DNA from: Nothopassalora personata
Lineage: Eukaryota > Ascomycota > Dothideomycetes > Mycosphaerellales > Mycosphaerellaceae
DNA length: 64,000 bases
Assembly (NCBI GenBank): GCA_033816765.1
Contig: CM066293.1
Span: forward strand, 372,001-436,000
Direction of reading: 5' to 3'
The notes below the pieces were generated by a model, which saw nothing but the letters and a program-made list of their open reading frames with translations, had not been told where the DNA came from and made no database searches. Positions within the stretch are counted from its first letter, which is position 1. Each line of letters begins with the position of its first letter. The translations under genes and the position numbers were made by a program. Below, one piece after another: positions 19,062-28,943 of the stretch.

Positions 19062-20606
19062 ATGTCTGCCGTCAAGCAATTCACCGTTCTGGCTCTTGCC
19101 TCGACAGTTCTGGCTGGACAACACGCGGGAAACCAGCACGGTCACCTTCATGGACGACGACAGAACTTGTACACCCGTCCAGCCGGTACTGGCTCTGGGG
19201 CACCTTACGCATACCCAACGGCCAACAGCACCGGTATCTGGGGCACAACCGGGTACGGGTCCAGTACCAGCGTTGCAGCAGCAGAAGAGTCTCCTGCCAG
19301 CTATGGCAACACATACACTGTCGGTAACATCCACACCGAGGTCGTCTACTCTACCATCACCGTGAACTACCCAGTCAGCAGGGCGGCCGAGCAGTGTACC
19401 CCTGATGTTACCGTCACCAATACGGAAAAGGTCTACGTAACTGTCACGGCGGGCCAAAGTGCATCATCCAGCGCCGAGGTCTCTGCAGTCGAGAACACCT
19501 ATATTGCAGCCCCGTACAGTACTCCAGTTGTAAATGGTGCCGCCTCCAGCAGCTCACAAGCCGCGCCAGTCTCCGGCGCCGGCTCTCTTTCTGCTGCTGG
19601 CTACTCCGCTCCGGCATACTCTGCTCCAGCATCTTCCAGCGATGAGGCATCCCCAGTCATCAACACCTCTGCGGCCGGCTATTCTGTACCGCCTTACTCT
19701 GCTGCATCATCGGGCAGCAGCACTTCCGTCGCTGATACCACCAATGCTGCTCAGTACAGTAGCTCCACAGTCCCAGCTACCTCTGCCCCTGCATTGTCAA
19801 CGAGCTACGCTGCAGCCAGCAGTCAAAACACCGGGACCGCAACCGCCTCTGCTCCAGCCAGCTACGGCTCTGGCTCCAGCAGCTCCGGCAAGCGTGGCCT
19901 TGCTTACAACGATGCCAGCTTGACGACTTGCTTCGATGGCTCAAGCGAGATCTCTTGGGCATACAACTGGGAGTCGGACTCCAAAGGGCTCAGCGGTCTC
20001 ACTTACATCCCCACGCTTTGGGGCAACGGCGAGACGTACACCAGCTCCTGGAGCTCTAATGCCAAGTCCGCCATCGAGAGCGGATCGACTCATCTCTTCT
20101 CCTTCAACGAGCCAGATCACGCGGAACAAGCCAACATGGATGCCGCGACCGCTGCCAAGGCTTACAAGGAGTACATGAACCCTTTCCATGGTCAGGCCAA
20201 GCTTTGCGCTCCCTCTGTCACTAACGGCGCCGAACCCATGGGTCTATCCTGGCTGTCCAACTTCTTGACGGCCTGTGATGGCGGCTGCAACATCGACTGC
20301 ATCAACGTTCACTGGTACGACTCTGCTACCAACACTGACTACTTCAAGGAACACTTGGAGAACGCCACGAGCCTTGCCGCTAAGTACAATATCGACACTC
20401 TTTACCTTTCAGAGTTTGGTGCTACCGGCTCTGACGACGAGGTCAACACTTTCCTTGAGACTGTCATGCCATGGATGGACAGTAACTCTGCCATCGGCGG
20501 CTACGCTTACTTCATGGTCGCTGACGGTAAGCTTGTCTCCGCTGGGGAGCCAACTACCTACGGCAGCACTTACAAGACCTACACCTCTACGAACTCCAGT
20601 TCTTGA
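19062..20606 (+). CDS. GH128 (Asl1-like) glycoside hydrolase, wall-associated
   Basis: 514 residues from ATG 19062 (MSAVKQFTVLALASTVLAG, a clear signal peptide). Residues ~20-275 form a Ser/Thr/Ala/Pro-rich linker with repeated A-x-Y-S-A-P units, likely O-glycosylated and wall-embedded. The catalytic domain starts near KRGLAYND (~280) and is the Asl1/GH128 beta-1,3-glucanase fold: proton donor E350 in FSFNEPDHA, nucleophile E451 in YLSEFGATG, and WYDSATN and GGYAYFMV in the expected order. A KR dibasic pair at the domain border could be a Kex2-type cleavage site. The family acts on beta-1,3-glucan during wall remodelling. There is no C-terminal GPI signal, so it is secreted or wall-trapped. 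Confidence 0.9.
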   Translation: MSAVKQFTVLALASTVLAGQHAGNQHGHLHGRRQNLYTRPAGTGSGAPYAYPTANSTGIWGTTGYGSSTSVAAAEESPASYGNTYTVGNIHTEVVYSTITVNYPVSRAAEQCTPDVTVTNTEKVYVTVTAGQSASSSAEVSAVENTYIAAPYSTPVVNGAASSSSQAAPVSGAGSLSAAGYSAPAYSAPASSSDEASPVINTSAAGYSVPPYSAASSGSSTSVADTTNAAQYSSSTVPATSAPALSTSYAAASSQNTGTATASAPASYGSGSSSSGKRGLAYNDASLTTCFDGSSEISWAYNWESDSKGLSGLTYIPTLWGNGETYTSSWSSNAKSAIESGSTHLFSFNEPDHAEQANMDAATAAKAYKEYMNPFHGQAKLCAPSVTNGAEPMGLSWLSNFLTACDGGCNIDCINVHWYDSATNTDYFKEHLENATSLAAKYNIDTLYLSEFGATGSDDEVNTFLETVMPWMDSNSAIGGYAYFMVADGKLVSAGEPTTYGSTYKTYTSTNSSS

Positions 20607-21284
20607 AAAGCCACCAGTCGCTCCGCAAGATGACGGCGCCTTGTGAGGCTTGGCTTTTATGTCAGAGGCGCTTTCAACTTCGTGTGTATGGTTTTGTAGA
20701 TAAATTGTCGGCAGCACAGAGACGGCGACCAATTTCATCGGCATTGAACGTGAGGGGCGCAAGCGTGGGACGGAACGGGGAAAGTACAGTGTCGACAGAC
20801 CTGGAAATCAGGGTTCAGGAAATAGGTGTGTATAGTCATTGATCGTGTATGAGGCCATGACTTTACGATTGAGATCGAGGCATGCCTTCAGGATCATTTC
20901 TCACGACCTCCAATCAGTTTCGCTTCATCGGCATCCTCAACAGAGTATGCACCTACACTGAACGGTTCGGCAGACGGTCAAGATTGAGCTTGAATGAAAG
21001 CCACTCTACGATCGAAGTGAGTTGTACCGGAATGCGAGCTCTCGGTTGCAACGTCAGTACTTCGTTCCATGTTGACCATGTCAAGACCGCGAGGCTTGGA
21101 AACCGACCTCGGGTCGTCTTCGCTCGCGAAGGGAACATCTTTTGCAACGTCGGCGGAGTGCAGTGTCTATTCATAAAGATTGTTGCCTTTCGATGTCCGC
21201 TCTGCCCATTCTTACCTCGGGGAGTCAGTGTTAGCGCTATATACAGACTTACAACACTTAGATCAACGATGCTTACTTTCACTC
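20607..21284. other. Intergenic between GH128 gene and tRNA
   Basis: No gene supported. The overlapping frames on both strands around 20882-21340 are motif-free and run into the tRNA. Confidence 0.5.
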
Positions 21285-21376
21285 GCATTGGTGGTTTAGT
21301 GGTAAAATTAGCCGTTGCCATGTGCTCTTTCCAGCCATAAGTCGGCTAGCCCCGGGTTCGATTCCCGGCCGATGCA
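21285..21376 (+). tRNA. tG(GCC): tRNA-Gly (GCC) with 21-nt intron
   Basis: Acceptor stem GCATTGG (21285-21291) pairs with CCGATGC (21369-21375, one G-T pair), discriminator A at 21376. The B box GGTTCGATTCC, T arm and D arm (A box TGGTTTAGTGG) are canonical. The anticodon stem AGCCG/CGGCT encloses loop TTGCCA-T, with a 21-nt intron inserted one base 3' of the GCC anticodon, the standard eukaryotic position. Spliced length is 71 nt, normal for tRNA-Gly. Confidence 0.93.
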
Positions 21377-21836
21377 GTCGTTTTGCTCTACTGTACTCGA
21401 GCCTGTGAGGTATTGATGGATGTCGTTTTGCCTGCAGGAAGGTTGTGGTGGTGTTGGGGATTGAGCTGGGGTCTGCAAGCAAGGTGGTAGAGTCTGTGTG
21501 CTTTGCAGAAGGACTGACTACTCTTTACTCTGCTATGGGCTTGTGAAAAGACCTTGAAAGATGTGGTGTCAAATTATTCGATTCCACAGCACTATCCAAG
21601 TCAACACTCGAGGCAAGGCATCACTGGAGTCCCGACTGAGCCAAGTACTGGCTCAGGTATCGATATGTTGGTTTGCCTTCTCGACACGAGGAAACGCCTT
21701 CTGGAAGTGAATGGAATTTGAGTTTACGCTAGTACCAAAGAGAAGTCTCTTCCGCGTCAGGCAATAATTTCTGGCTACGTCAGCCCAAACTCGACGCGCC
21801 GCGAACAGAAGTCGCAACAGCATTCACATCACAGCC
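21377..21836. other. Intergenic between tRNA and ZIM17
   Basis: No gene or repeat recognised. Confidence 0.5.
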
Positions 21837-22409
21837 ATGAACACTACAAGAAACTTGCGCTCATTCCAACACAAATTTGAACATGCCTTCCGCACATACA
21901 AGGCCGTCTTCCGGATATCGCAGCAGCCCTCCATACGCGCCTTTAGCGTACCGGTAACTAGGAGACAGCCTCAACCAGGACGAATAGCGCACCAACCATG
22001 CCGACATCAATCAACAGACGCACCCGAATCATGTCAACCCCTAACCCACGGCGAGTCCACCTCGTCCCCCGAAACACCAGAAAACACCACCTCCGAAGCC
22101 GACGAAATTGCCATGCGCAAAGCCCTGTCCCCAGCCTACAAGCTCTGGTTCACTTGCAAAAGGTGCCTAGAGCGGTCGGGACACACTGTCTCGAAGCAGT
22201 CGTACCACTTCGGGACGTGTGTGATCAATTGTCCCAAGTGTAAGAGCCAGCATTTGATCAGCGATCATCTCGGGATCTTTCAGGATAAGAGTATGACTAT
22301 GGAGGATATTGCGAAGAGATACGGAGAGAAGCTGAAGAAAGGACGGTTGGGTGCGGATGGAGATATTGAGTTTTATGATGATGAGGCGACGGAGAAGGTT
22401 ACGAAGTGA
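21837..22409 (+). CDS. ZIM17: Mitochondrial DNL-type zinc finger protein Zim17/Hep1
   Basis: 190 residues, one exon. The first ~60 residues are rich in R, S, Q and lack acidic residues, a typical matrix presequence. The zinc ribbon is C107-x2-C110 ... C132-x2-C135 (CKRC and CPKC) in the context YKLWFTCKRC, then SKQSYHFGTCVINCPKCKSQ, the DNL/Zim17 signature. The family-naming D-N-L motif reads SDHLGIF here (Asn to His). Zim17 is the escort protein that keeps mitochondrial Hsp70 (Ssc1) soluble and so supports protein import and Fe-S biogenesis. Length is normal. Confidence is high because all four zinc ligands and the flanking residues are present. Confidence 0.92.
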   Translation: MNTTRNLRSFQHKFEHAFRTYKAVFRISQQPSIRAFSVPVTRRQPQPGRIAHQPCRHQSTDAPESCQPLTHGESTSSPETPENTTSEADEIAMRKALSPAYKLWFTCKRCLERSGHTVSKQSYHFGTCVINCPKCKSQHLISDHLGIFQDKSMTMEDIAKRYGEKLKKGRLGADGDIEFYDDEATEKVTK

Positions 22410-22579
22410 AGACGAGAACGTGATGGGATATTCTCTACTCTACGGCAGCAATGCTATGCGCCGTTGCATGATCGAGTCTGGCCCACCATGCCGTGCGGAA
22501 GTCACAAAGCACCCGTCCTGGGGTTCGAATCATGCATACATTAAAGAGATTCTGGCCAGCAGTCCATACCATACTCCGC

Positions 22580-23272
22580 TCACTTCATCCTCATGGCTTC
22601 CAGAAACTCTTCTTTCCTGGGCTCGCCGACTTCAGAAACGACATCTTTCATAGCCTCCACTTCCACCACTCCATCACCATGCGTGAACTTCGACGCATCC
22701 TCCGTCTCCAGTCGGACTTGGAATGCGGCCCAGTTGAGTGCCTTGAGCTCGTTCACGTGGTCGTGCACAGGCCCGGCGCGACCCGAGTAGATGAGCTCAC
22801 CAGGATAGCCAGGCTTCGTGACGCCAGACACGCCATCGGGCGGCGCTAAGCACTGCTTGCGTTTGTTGGTATTGAGCAGGTGATGAAGCCAGACTATGAT
22901 AGTCGCTTTGGCCTCATCGGTTCTACTGTCGGCAGATACACTGGGCTGTCTCGCAGAATTGTCATCGCTGAAGGCAGACTCTGCCAGATCGTTGAAACTC
23001 GCGATGATGGAGTCAAGGACTTCTTCAGCAGTTGCACACTCTGCTATAATCTTCTTTATCTGGTCCCGGGCGTCTTGCTTTCCGATGCTGGCTGAGACGA
23101 CTTCTGGCAGGGCGTCCTGTAGATAATTGTCGGGTAGCCGTAGCTTCAGGCCAGCTCGATCGATGGTATAGCTCAGCTCGCGGCCCTTGTTGGAGTATTT
23201 GACTTGCTCTGGATACATCGACTCCAAAAGCTCGATCTCTATCGTCAGACGTTCAGCCTCCTCAGATACCAT
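22580..23272 (-). CDS. RWD domain protein with C-terminal DUF1115 (RWDD2-like)
   Basis: 230 residues from ATG 23270-23272 (MVSEEAERLTIEIELLESMY), a standard RWD opening with the YP motif (MYPEQVKY). The RWD fold covers ~1-115. Residues ~125-230 fit the DUF1115 module of RWDD2 proteins: IIVWLHHLLNTNKRKQCL, then GYPGELIYSGRAGPVHDHV and LKALNWAAFQVRLE. The open frame extends 39 codons upstream without family similarity, so the internal Met was chosen. Molecular function in fungi is unknown; RWD domains are protein-interaction modules. The gene converges on ZIM17 (stop codons 170 bp apart). Confidence 0.85.
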   Translation of the reverse strand: MVSEEAERLTIEIELLESMYPEQVKYSNKGRELSYTIDRAGLKLRLPDNYLQDALPEVVSASIGKQDARDQIKKIIAECATAEEVLDSIIASFNDLAESAFSDDNSARQPSVSADSRTDEAKATIIVWLHHLLNTNKRKQCLAPPDGVSGVTKPGYPGELIYSGRAGPVHDHVNELKALNWAAFQVRLETEDASKFTHGDGVVEVEAMKDVVSEVGEPRKEEFLEAMRMK

Positions 23273-24816
23273 GACTGAGAAACGTCCTCGGCTAGAATCA
23301 TCGTCGAGATCTTGTTGCTGACTCCTTTGCCATCGAGGGCTCGTGGCCGTACGAATTGAGGTTGACCGGGCATGCAGGAAGATATTCAAATTCGAGATGC
23401 GCGATCACTTCACTTCTCTGACGTCACAGCTGCCTGGAGCGCGTGGTACATGTATACGCATGCTACGCTACACATGTGAAAAGGTTCCGATTGAAAGAAG
23501 TGTGCTTGAAGGATTAGCGTCAGAGTCGCGTCAGTACACTCGCTATAACCGGTGTGTTATGATCCCTAGTATTACCAGCTTGTTTGTACCTCTGAAGCTA
23601 AAATTTTCTTCTTATGCCAATGTTATCACGTCGTGTCAGACTGGTTATCCAGGTACACAAATTCGGTCTGGAAGAGGCACATTTAGATCTTGAAAGTCTG
23701 GATCGCGTTCATGTATGGTCAATAGCTTCGCCCGCCACCGAATTATGATTTGCAGCACTCTGTGCTAGCCAAACCATACTCGTAATACCATTACTGCTCG
23801 GCAAGTTTGTATCCACCTAGCTTCTCAATCTGGATTTCCCTCTATGCTCGCAAATGCCTGTTCGGTCGCCTTTGTCTCAAGTTGAGCATCGCGCACGCAA
23901 GACATGCCTTTCTTTGCGACCGAAGTCATAATTTCCGTCTCATGTTCGTGTCTTCACTTCGTATCCTTGTGTACCTCGATCGCCTTGTTCAAAAATGCGA
24001 CCACACCATCCACACCATCTTCATAATCTCCATGTTGTTGGTGTGGTCGTTGCTATTGTGTCAAATATGAGATGACTTTTCGTTAGGTCGGATGATTGTA
24101 TTGACCCAGATGCTTCTTCCTGCTGGTAGAGATCCGAAATTCTGTCACGTAGATGCATGTAACTTGTATCGCAGAGTCGTGCTGCCTTGTGAAAAAAAAG
24201 ATAACACCTGATGACAGTGACCGTGATGAAACGGCTTACCACTTACATGTGTGATTGCTATGCTATCATATACATGATTCTCATACCTGCTCGTCTTCAC
24301 TCACAACCACGGCAGCTCCAAATGACTGGCTTACCAGTACTGGCTCGGTGCTTTGGAGAGCGCTGCAAACGATTACTGAGTGCCACATCTAGATACAACA
24401 AACTTTAGATCCGGAAAGATGCTGCATAAATCCGGCGCTAGGACGTTATAGCAGCCGTCGGCGCTCGGCTCTGCCGCGAAACCCTTGCTCGTGAGATTGG
24501 CAGGCAACAAGTATCCTGATGAACGACGACTTTCCTTGCACGAACAACACAACCAGCCGTCATTTTCACGAGTAGGACACCGGTGATTGGGACACCGTAC
24601 GAGCTGGAGTTTTGACTATTGACACCAAACAAACAACAAGACTCTTGAACACAAGCTCCTGCCAAGCTGACGACGACCGCGAGCTCCCCCGAACTCTCCG
24701 GTTGCGGGTAGGCGCGTCTTGTACGAAACGTGTTCCGACAAACTGGAAATATTTGCAAGTGAACATCACGACTTCACGAGCGTACACCGGCATATCGCTA
24801 TTGAAATCACGTCAAT
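23273..24816. other. Long intergenic region
   Basis: About 1.5 kb without a supported gene. It is AT-richer than its neighbours around 23.5-24.4 kb, and short frames occur on both strands but none has a motif or splice support. It may include upstream exons or leaders of the TM9 gene, but I see no specific evidence. Confidence 0.5.
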
Positions 24817-26808
24817 ATGCGGCTGGGACAGCTGCCAGCGTCGCTGCTGCTGCTCCTCTCCACGCCGCTGGCGCAAGGCTTCTACCTCCCCGGCATCACC
24901 CCGACAAACTACAAGACCGGTGACCTCGTCCCTCTCACCGTAAACCACCTTACACCTTCCCAATCTCAGCGCGACACACAAGTGAGATCGGCATTCTCCT
25001 TCGACTACTATCAGAGCAATTTCCACTTCTGCAAGCCAGAGGGTAACATCCAGTATGCCACCGAGTCGCTCGGTAGCATTCTCTTCGGAGACAGAATACA
25101 GAGCTCTCCATTCCAGCTCCACATGGCAAAGAACGAGACGTGCAAGGCTGTATGCAACGAGGTGGAGTTTGAGCCTAGGGATGCGAAGTTTGTGAATAGG
25201 AGGATATGGCAGAACTACATCGTGAATTGGCTAGTGGATGGGCTACCAGCGGCGCAGGCCTATCTGGATCCTACGAGCAAGACGGAGTACTACCAGCCTG
25301 GATTCTTGCTCGGAAAGGTCGAGAATGAGCAGCCTCAGTTGAACAATCACTACGACATCTACGTGGATTACCACGAGGTCAGGAAGAACCAATACCGCGT
25401 GGTGGGCATCTTGGTCGAGCCGAGCTCGCGCGCAGGTTCGAGGCGAACTGGAATTGGAAAAGATATGACTGCGGATTGTGGTGAGGATGGCGCTGTTCTC
25501 ACGCTGTCGGAGACGGATCGCACAAAGGTTACATGGACATACAGCGTCTATTGGAGACCGTCAGCGACTTCGTTCGCAACCAGATGGGACAAATACCTGC
25601 ATGTCTTCGACCCGAAGATCCACTGGTTCTCCTTGATCAACAGCGCCGTCATCGTGATGTTCCTCATTGGCATGGTCAGCACCGTCTTGATGAGAACTCT
25701 TAGAAAGGACATCGCACGATACAATCGCCTGGACCAGATCAACATGGATGACTTGAACGGCAATAACGTGGAAGATGGCATTCAGGAAGACAGCGGCTGG
25801 AAGCTTGTGCATGGAGACGTGTTCCGACCGCCAAAGCACTCCCTGGCCCTGGCTGTCCTGGTTGGCAACGGCGCGCAGCTGTTCATCATGGCTGGCTTCA
25901 CAATTGCGTTTGCCGTGGTCGGTTTCCTGTCACCAAGCAACCGCGGTAGTCTCGCGACTGTCATGATCCTGCTCTACACTGTCTTTGGATGTGTGGGCGG
26001 GTACACGAGCTCGCGCGTATACAAGTCGTTCGGTGGCACAAAGTGGAAGCAGCTGTTCGTCTTGACACCTTCTGCTGTGCCAGCGATCGTCTTCGCGATA
26101 TTCTTCCTCTTGAATTTGTTCGTCTGGGCAAGGCGATCCTCAGGTGCGGTGCCATTCACCACGATGCTGGTTATCCTAGGCATCTGGTTCGTCATTTCAG
26201 TGCCATTGTCGATAGCAGGATCTTGGTTTGGCTTCCGACAACCAATGGCAGATCCACCAGTGAGGACAAACCAGATTCCACGCCAGATTCCTCCGTCGCA
26301 AGGCTATCTCCGGCTAGTACCCAGCATGCTTCTGGTCGGCGTGCTTCCTTTCGGGGCAATTTTCGTGGAGCTGTACTTCATCATGAACTCGCTCTGGAGC
26401 AACCGAATCTACTACATGTTTGGCTTCCTCTTCCTCAGCTTCGGGCTGTTGGTGGTCACGTCTGCGGCTGTCACCATCTTGATGATCTACTTCCTCCTGT
26501 GCGCAGAGAATTATCACTGGCAATGGAGAGCTTTCGCTAGCAGCGGAGCCAGTGCTGGATATGTTTTTGCATACAGCTTGCTGTACTGGGCACGTATGTT
26601 GAGCTTTAGCAGCTTTACGGGAGGACTGCTCTACATGGGCTACTCGATGCTGCTGAGCTTCTTGTGGTTCTTGCTAAGCGGTAAGTTTGGCGCTCAATAT
26701 GGAATATGCTCATATGCTCATATGCTGACATCCGTAATAGGTTCGATCGGCTTCTTCGCATGCTGGATCTTCGTGAACAGGATTTATGCATCCATCAAGA
26801 TCGATTAA
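24817..26808 (+). CDS. TMN2: TM9/EMP70 (nonaspanin) superfamily protein
   Basis: Starts at ATG 24817 with a signal peptide (MRLGQLPASLLLLLSTPLAQG) and the family's FYLPGITPTNYKTGD opening. The lumenal N-domain runs to ~275 and nine hydrophobic segments follow (first from LINSAVIVMFLIGMVSTVLM). It ends in KID, the KxD COPI/Golgi retention signal of nonaspanins. A 60-nt intron (26681-26740; GTAAGT, CTGAC branch, TAG) sits near the 3' end; it is a multiple of three without a stop, but removing it restores the expected FLLSGSIGFFACWIF, so I prefer the spliced 643-residue product over the 663-residue read-through. The role in this family is endosomal/Golgi trafficking and adhesion. The symbol is by similarity to yeast TMN/EMP70 genes and may be another paralogue. 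Confidence 0.93.
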   Translation: MRLGQLPASLLLLLSTPLAQGFYLPGITPTNYKTGDLVPLTVNHLTPSQSQRDTQVRSAFSFDYYQSNFHFCKPEGNIQYATESLGSILFGDRIQSSPFQLHMAKNETCKAVCNEVEFEPRDAKFVNRRIWQNYIVNWLVDGLPAAQAYLDPTSKTEYYQPGFLLGKVENEQPQLNNHYDIYVDYHEVRKNQYRVVGILVEPSSRAGSRRTGIGKDMTADCGEDGAVLTLSETDRTKVTWTYSVYWRPSATSFATRWDKYLHVFDPKIHWFSLINSAVIVMFLIGMVSTVLMRTLRKDIARYNRLDQINMDDLNGNNVEDGIQEDSGWKLVHGDVFRPPKHSLALAVLVGNGAQLFIMAGFTIAFAVVGFLSPSNRGSLATVMILLYTVFGCVGGYTSSRVYKSFGGTKWKQLFVLTPSAVPAIVFAIFFLLNLFVWARRSSGAVPFTTMLVILGIWFVISVPLSIAGSWFGFRQPMADPPVRTNQIPRQIPPSQGYLRLVPSMLLVGVLPFGAIFVELYFIMNSLWSNRIYYMFGFLFLSFGLLVVTSAAVTILMIYFLLCAENYHWQWRAFASSGASAGYVFAYSLLYWARMLSFSSFTGGLLYMGYSMLLSFLWFLLSGKFGAQYGICSYAHMLTSVIGSIGFFACWIFVNRIYASIKID

Positions 26809-28268
26809 GCGAATGCTCATGTACCGTTACGTACCTCTATGCAGACGTAGCCTTACTGTTCCCATTGCCACTAATATCCTGTCGTAGCTGTGGATCGTAG
26901 GTCTATACGTGCTAACTGGAGTACTTAAGAGTCTTCCGCCGGTCAGGGCTGAGTGATCACCGCTTGGCTTATCGAAGGATTCGCTATATGGTCCAAAGCG
27001 ATCGTCGATGTCCTGCGCTCCTTGGACAAGGGCATCAAAACCCCGCCTGGACCCACGCTCACTACTTAGAAAACCCGCCAACGAGTTTCTCTGATCGAGA
27101 TTGTGAGGATGGCCTCGACGAGAGCGTTATCATAGGCCGTGGTACTCACCACGTTCCGTGCCACTATCGCCATTTGAACTTCGCTAGAAGATGCTGGTCA
27201 CCAAGTCGAAATGGTTCAGCTAGCTTCGGTATTCAATAATACCCGTCGAAGATGCGATGGCCAAAGATATAGCAGGGTTCCGGAATGTCGCACAGACCGA
27301 ACTCCAGGCTGCTCATAACGTAATCGCTCTTTTGCATAGCTGGTGGTTCCGTCGGAACAGCGGCTGTGAAGGACCTCGGAAAGTTGATGGACCATATCAT
27401 CCATCTAGCTTCCTGATTACCATCTTCCAACGTATCCTCCTACTACTGGCTAAGCGTACCCAAGCTCGCGATCTACGATGTCCAAGACGAGCTGGAGTAT
27501 GTCAAGAACCCCATGATTTCCTATTCAGATCTGCCCAAGACCGTTGCCAGACGCAGCAATCAAAGACGTGCTTCCCAGGACAGCAGCAACGAGCCACGAA
27601 CCTGTCGCTCTAGACTATCGAAGTGACCCGCCGACACACGTGATCTGTGAGCTTTCAGAAGAGTCACGGGGGAAGATATCGACATGGAGGGCATCGTGGT
27701 TGATGGGAAGAAGTTGTTCGGACCAGCTCCTGGTAAACTCGACGGGGACGGCCCCGGTCATCTCTGTGAGACTCAACAGAGACATTTTGACTTCCTGCGC
27801 CTGAAGACATCATGATAGAGTGAATGGCACAATCAGATGGAGTTTCACGAAGCGTTTGCGACCCGACGCGTTATGCTGGGTGACGTCTAGATGAAATACG
27901 ATCGATACGGTGACGTCTACAATGAACGCCCTGCCCCACCCAAGATCACGTCGATGATGTCCTCGTGTACGCACCAACAAAACGTGACGATCTTCCCACT
28001 TGAATCAGACACATTGAACCAATTCTCACCATTCGAACAATTGGATCTTGGTAAGTCAACCCGTCATGTCTACATTCGCCCTGAGAAGATCAGCTTTGTC
28101 CTGCTCCAAACGAGCAGTATCCCCAGCTTGTATCTCATCATACACTCCCCGATCTCGGGCATTGGCAGCAGCGTGGGAGAGCATGAAAAGTTTAAGGGAA
28201 TATTGGACTGACCATCGACTCGCAGAATAACACTTCAAACTCGATCCATCACAAACACAACCGCAAAG
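26809..28268. other. Long intergenic region with coding-like scraps
   Basis: About 1.45 kb. A stop-bounded stretch near 27660-27806 reads TGEDIDMEGIVVDGKKLFG and further charged sequence, and 27891-28211 is open from an ATG, but neither has a recognisable domain or splice partner. Decayed gene remnants or chance; no feature is called. Confidence 0.35.
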
Positions 28269-28943
28269 ATGTCTTTCTCCAACACCGACACTGGCAACAA
28301 GCCCGCCGACCCATACACCGCGAAGAACATTCAAGAGCCATCACTGAAGGAGAAGGTTGACGACCTCGTCCAATTCATCGACAAGGCCAAATTCTGCATG
28401 CTCACAACCAAGACCGCCGACGGCCTCCTCGCAAGCAGATGCATGGCCGTCGCAGCCAAGGAGGGCAACGGCGTGGACCTCCTTTACCACACCAACACCG
28501 AGTCAGGCAAGACAGACGACCTCGAGAACAGCCCAGACGTCAACGTCGCCTTCCTCGACTCTGCCGGCGAGTGGGCATCTATCTCCGGCCGTGCCACCAT
28601 TGAGACCGACCGCGCTAGGGTCCGCAAGTACTACTCTCCAGCGCTTAAGGCGTGGTTGGGAGATCTCGGCGATGGCAAGCACGATGGTGGCCCAGAGGAC
28701 CCACGTGTTGGGTTGATCAAGGTTCAGGCGAAGACGATTCAGTATGCTATCTCGCGCAAGAACTTCGTTACGAGCACGATTGAAGTGGCGAAGGGTGTGG
28801 TTACGGGCGAGAGTCCTCAGGTGAACAAGTTGAGGCATCTGAACGAAGAGGAGATCCAGCAGTGTAGGTCTTTACCGGCGAGGAAAAGTCGTCTGTGAGG
28901 ATCTGAGAGTACTGACAGCATTGTAGGGCGATCTTCGGCATAG
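28269..28943 (+). CDS. BLI-3-like pyridoxamine phosphate oxidase-fold protein
   Basis: Exons 28269-28863 and 28927-28943 (63-nt intron, GTAGGT to TGTAG with a CTGAC branch) give 203 residues ending EEIQQWRSSA; without the intron the tail would be non-homologous, so the splice is supported. The protein matches the fungal blue-light-inducible BLI-3 / general-stress-protein-26 family: VDDLVQFIDKAKFCMLTTK, LLYHTNTESGKTDDLE, VNVAFLD, WASISGRATIE, then VRKYYSPALKAWLGD. These split-barrel proteins bind FMN or related flavins; the physiological role is unclear. Light induction is known for Neurospora bli-3, not shown here. Cytosolic; no targeting signal. Confidence 0.9.

Noticed and set aside
27950..28010. 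DDVLVYAP-like string suggesting a Gypsy reverse transcriptase catalytic motif
   Set aside because: No flanking RT motifs in any frame, stops on both sides; chance resemblance.
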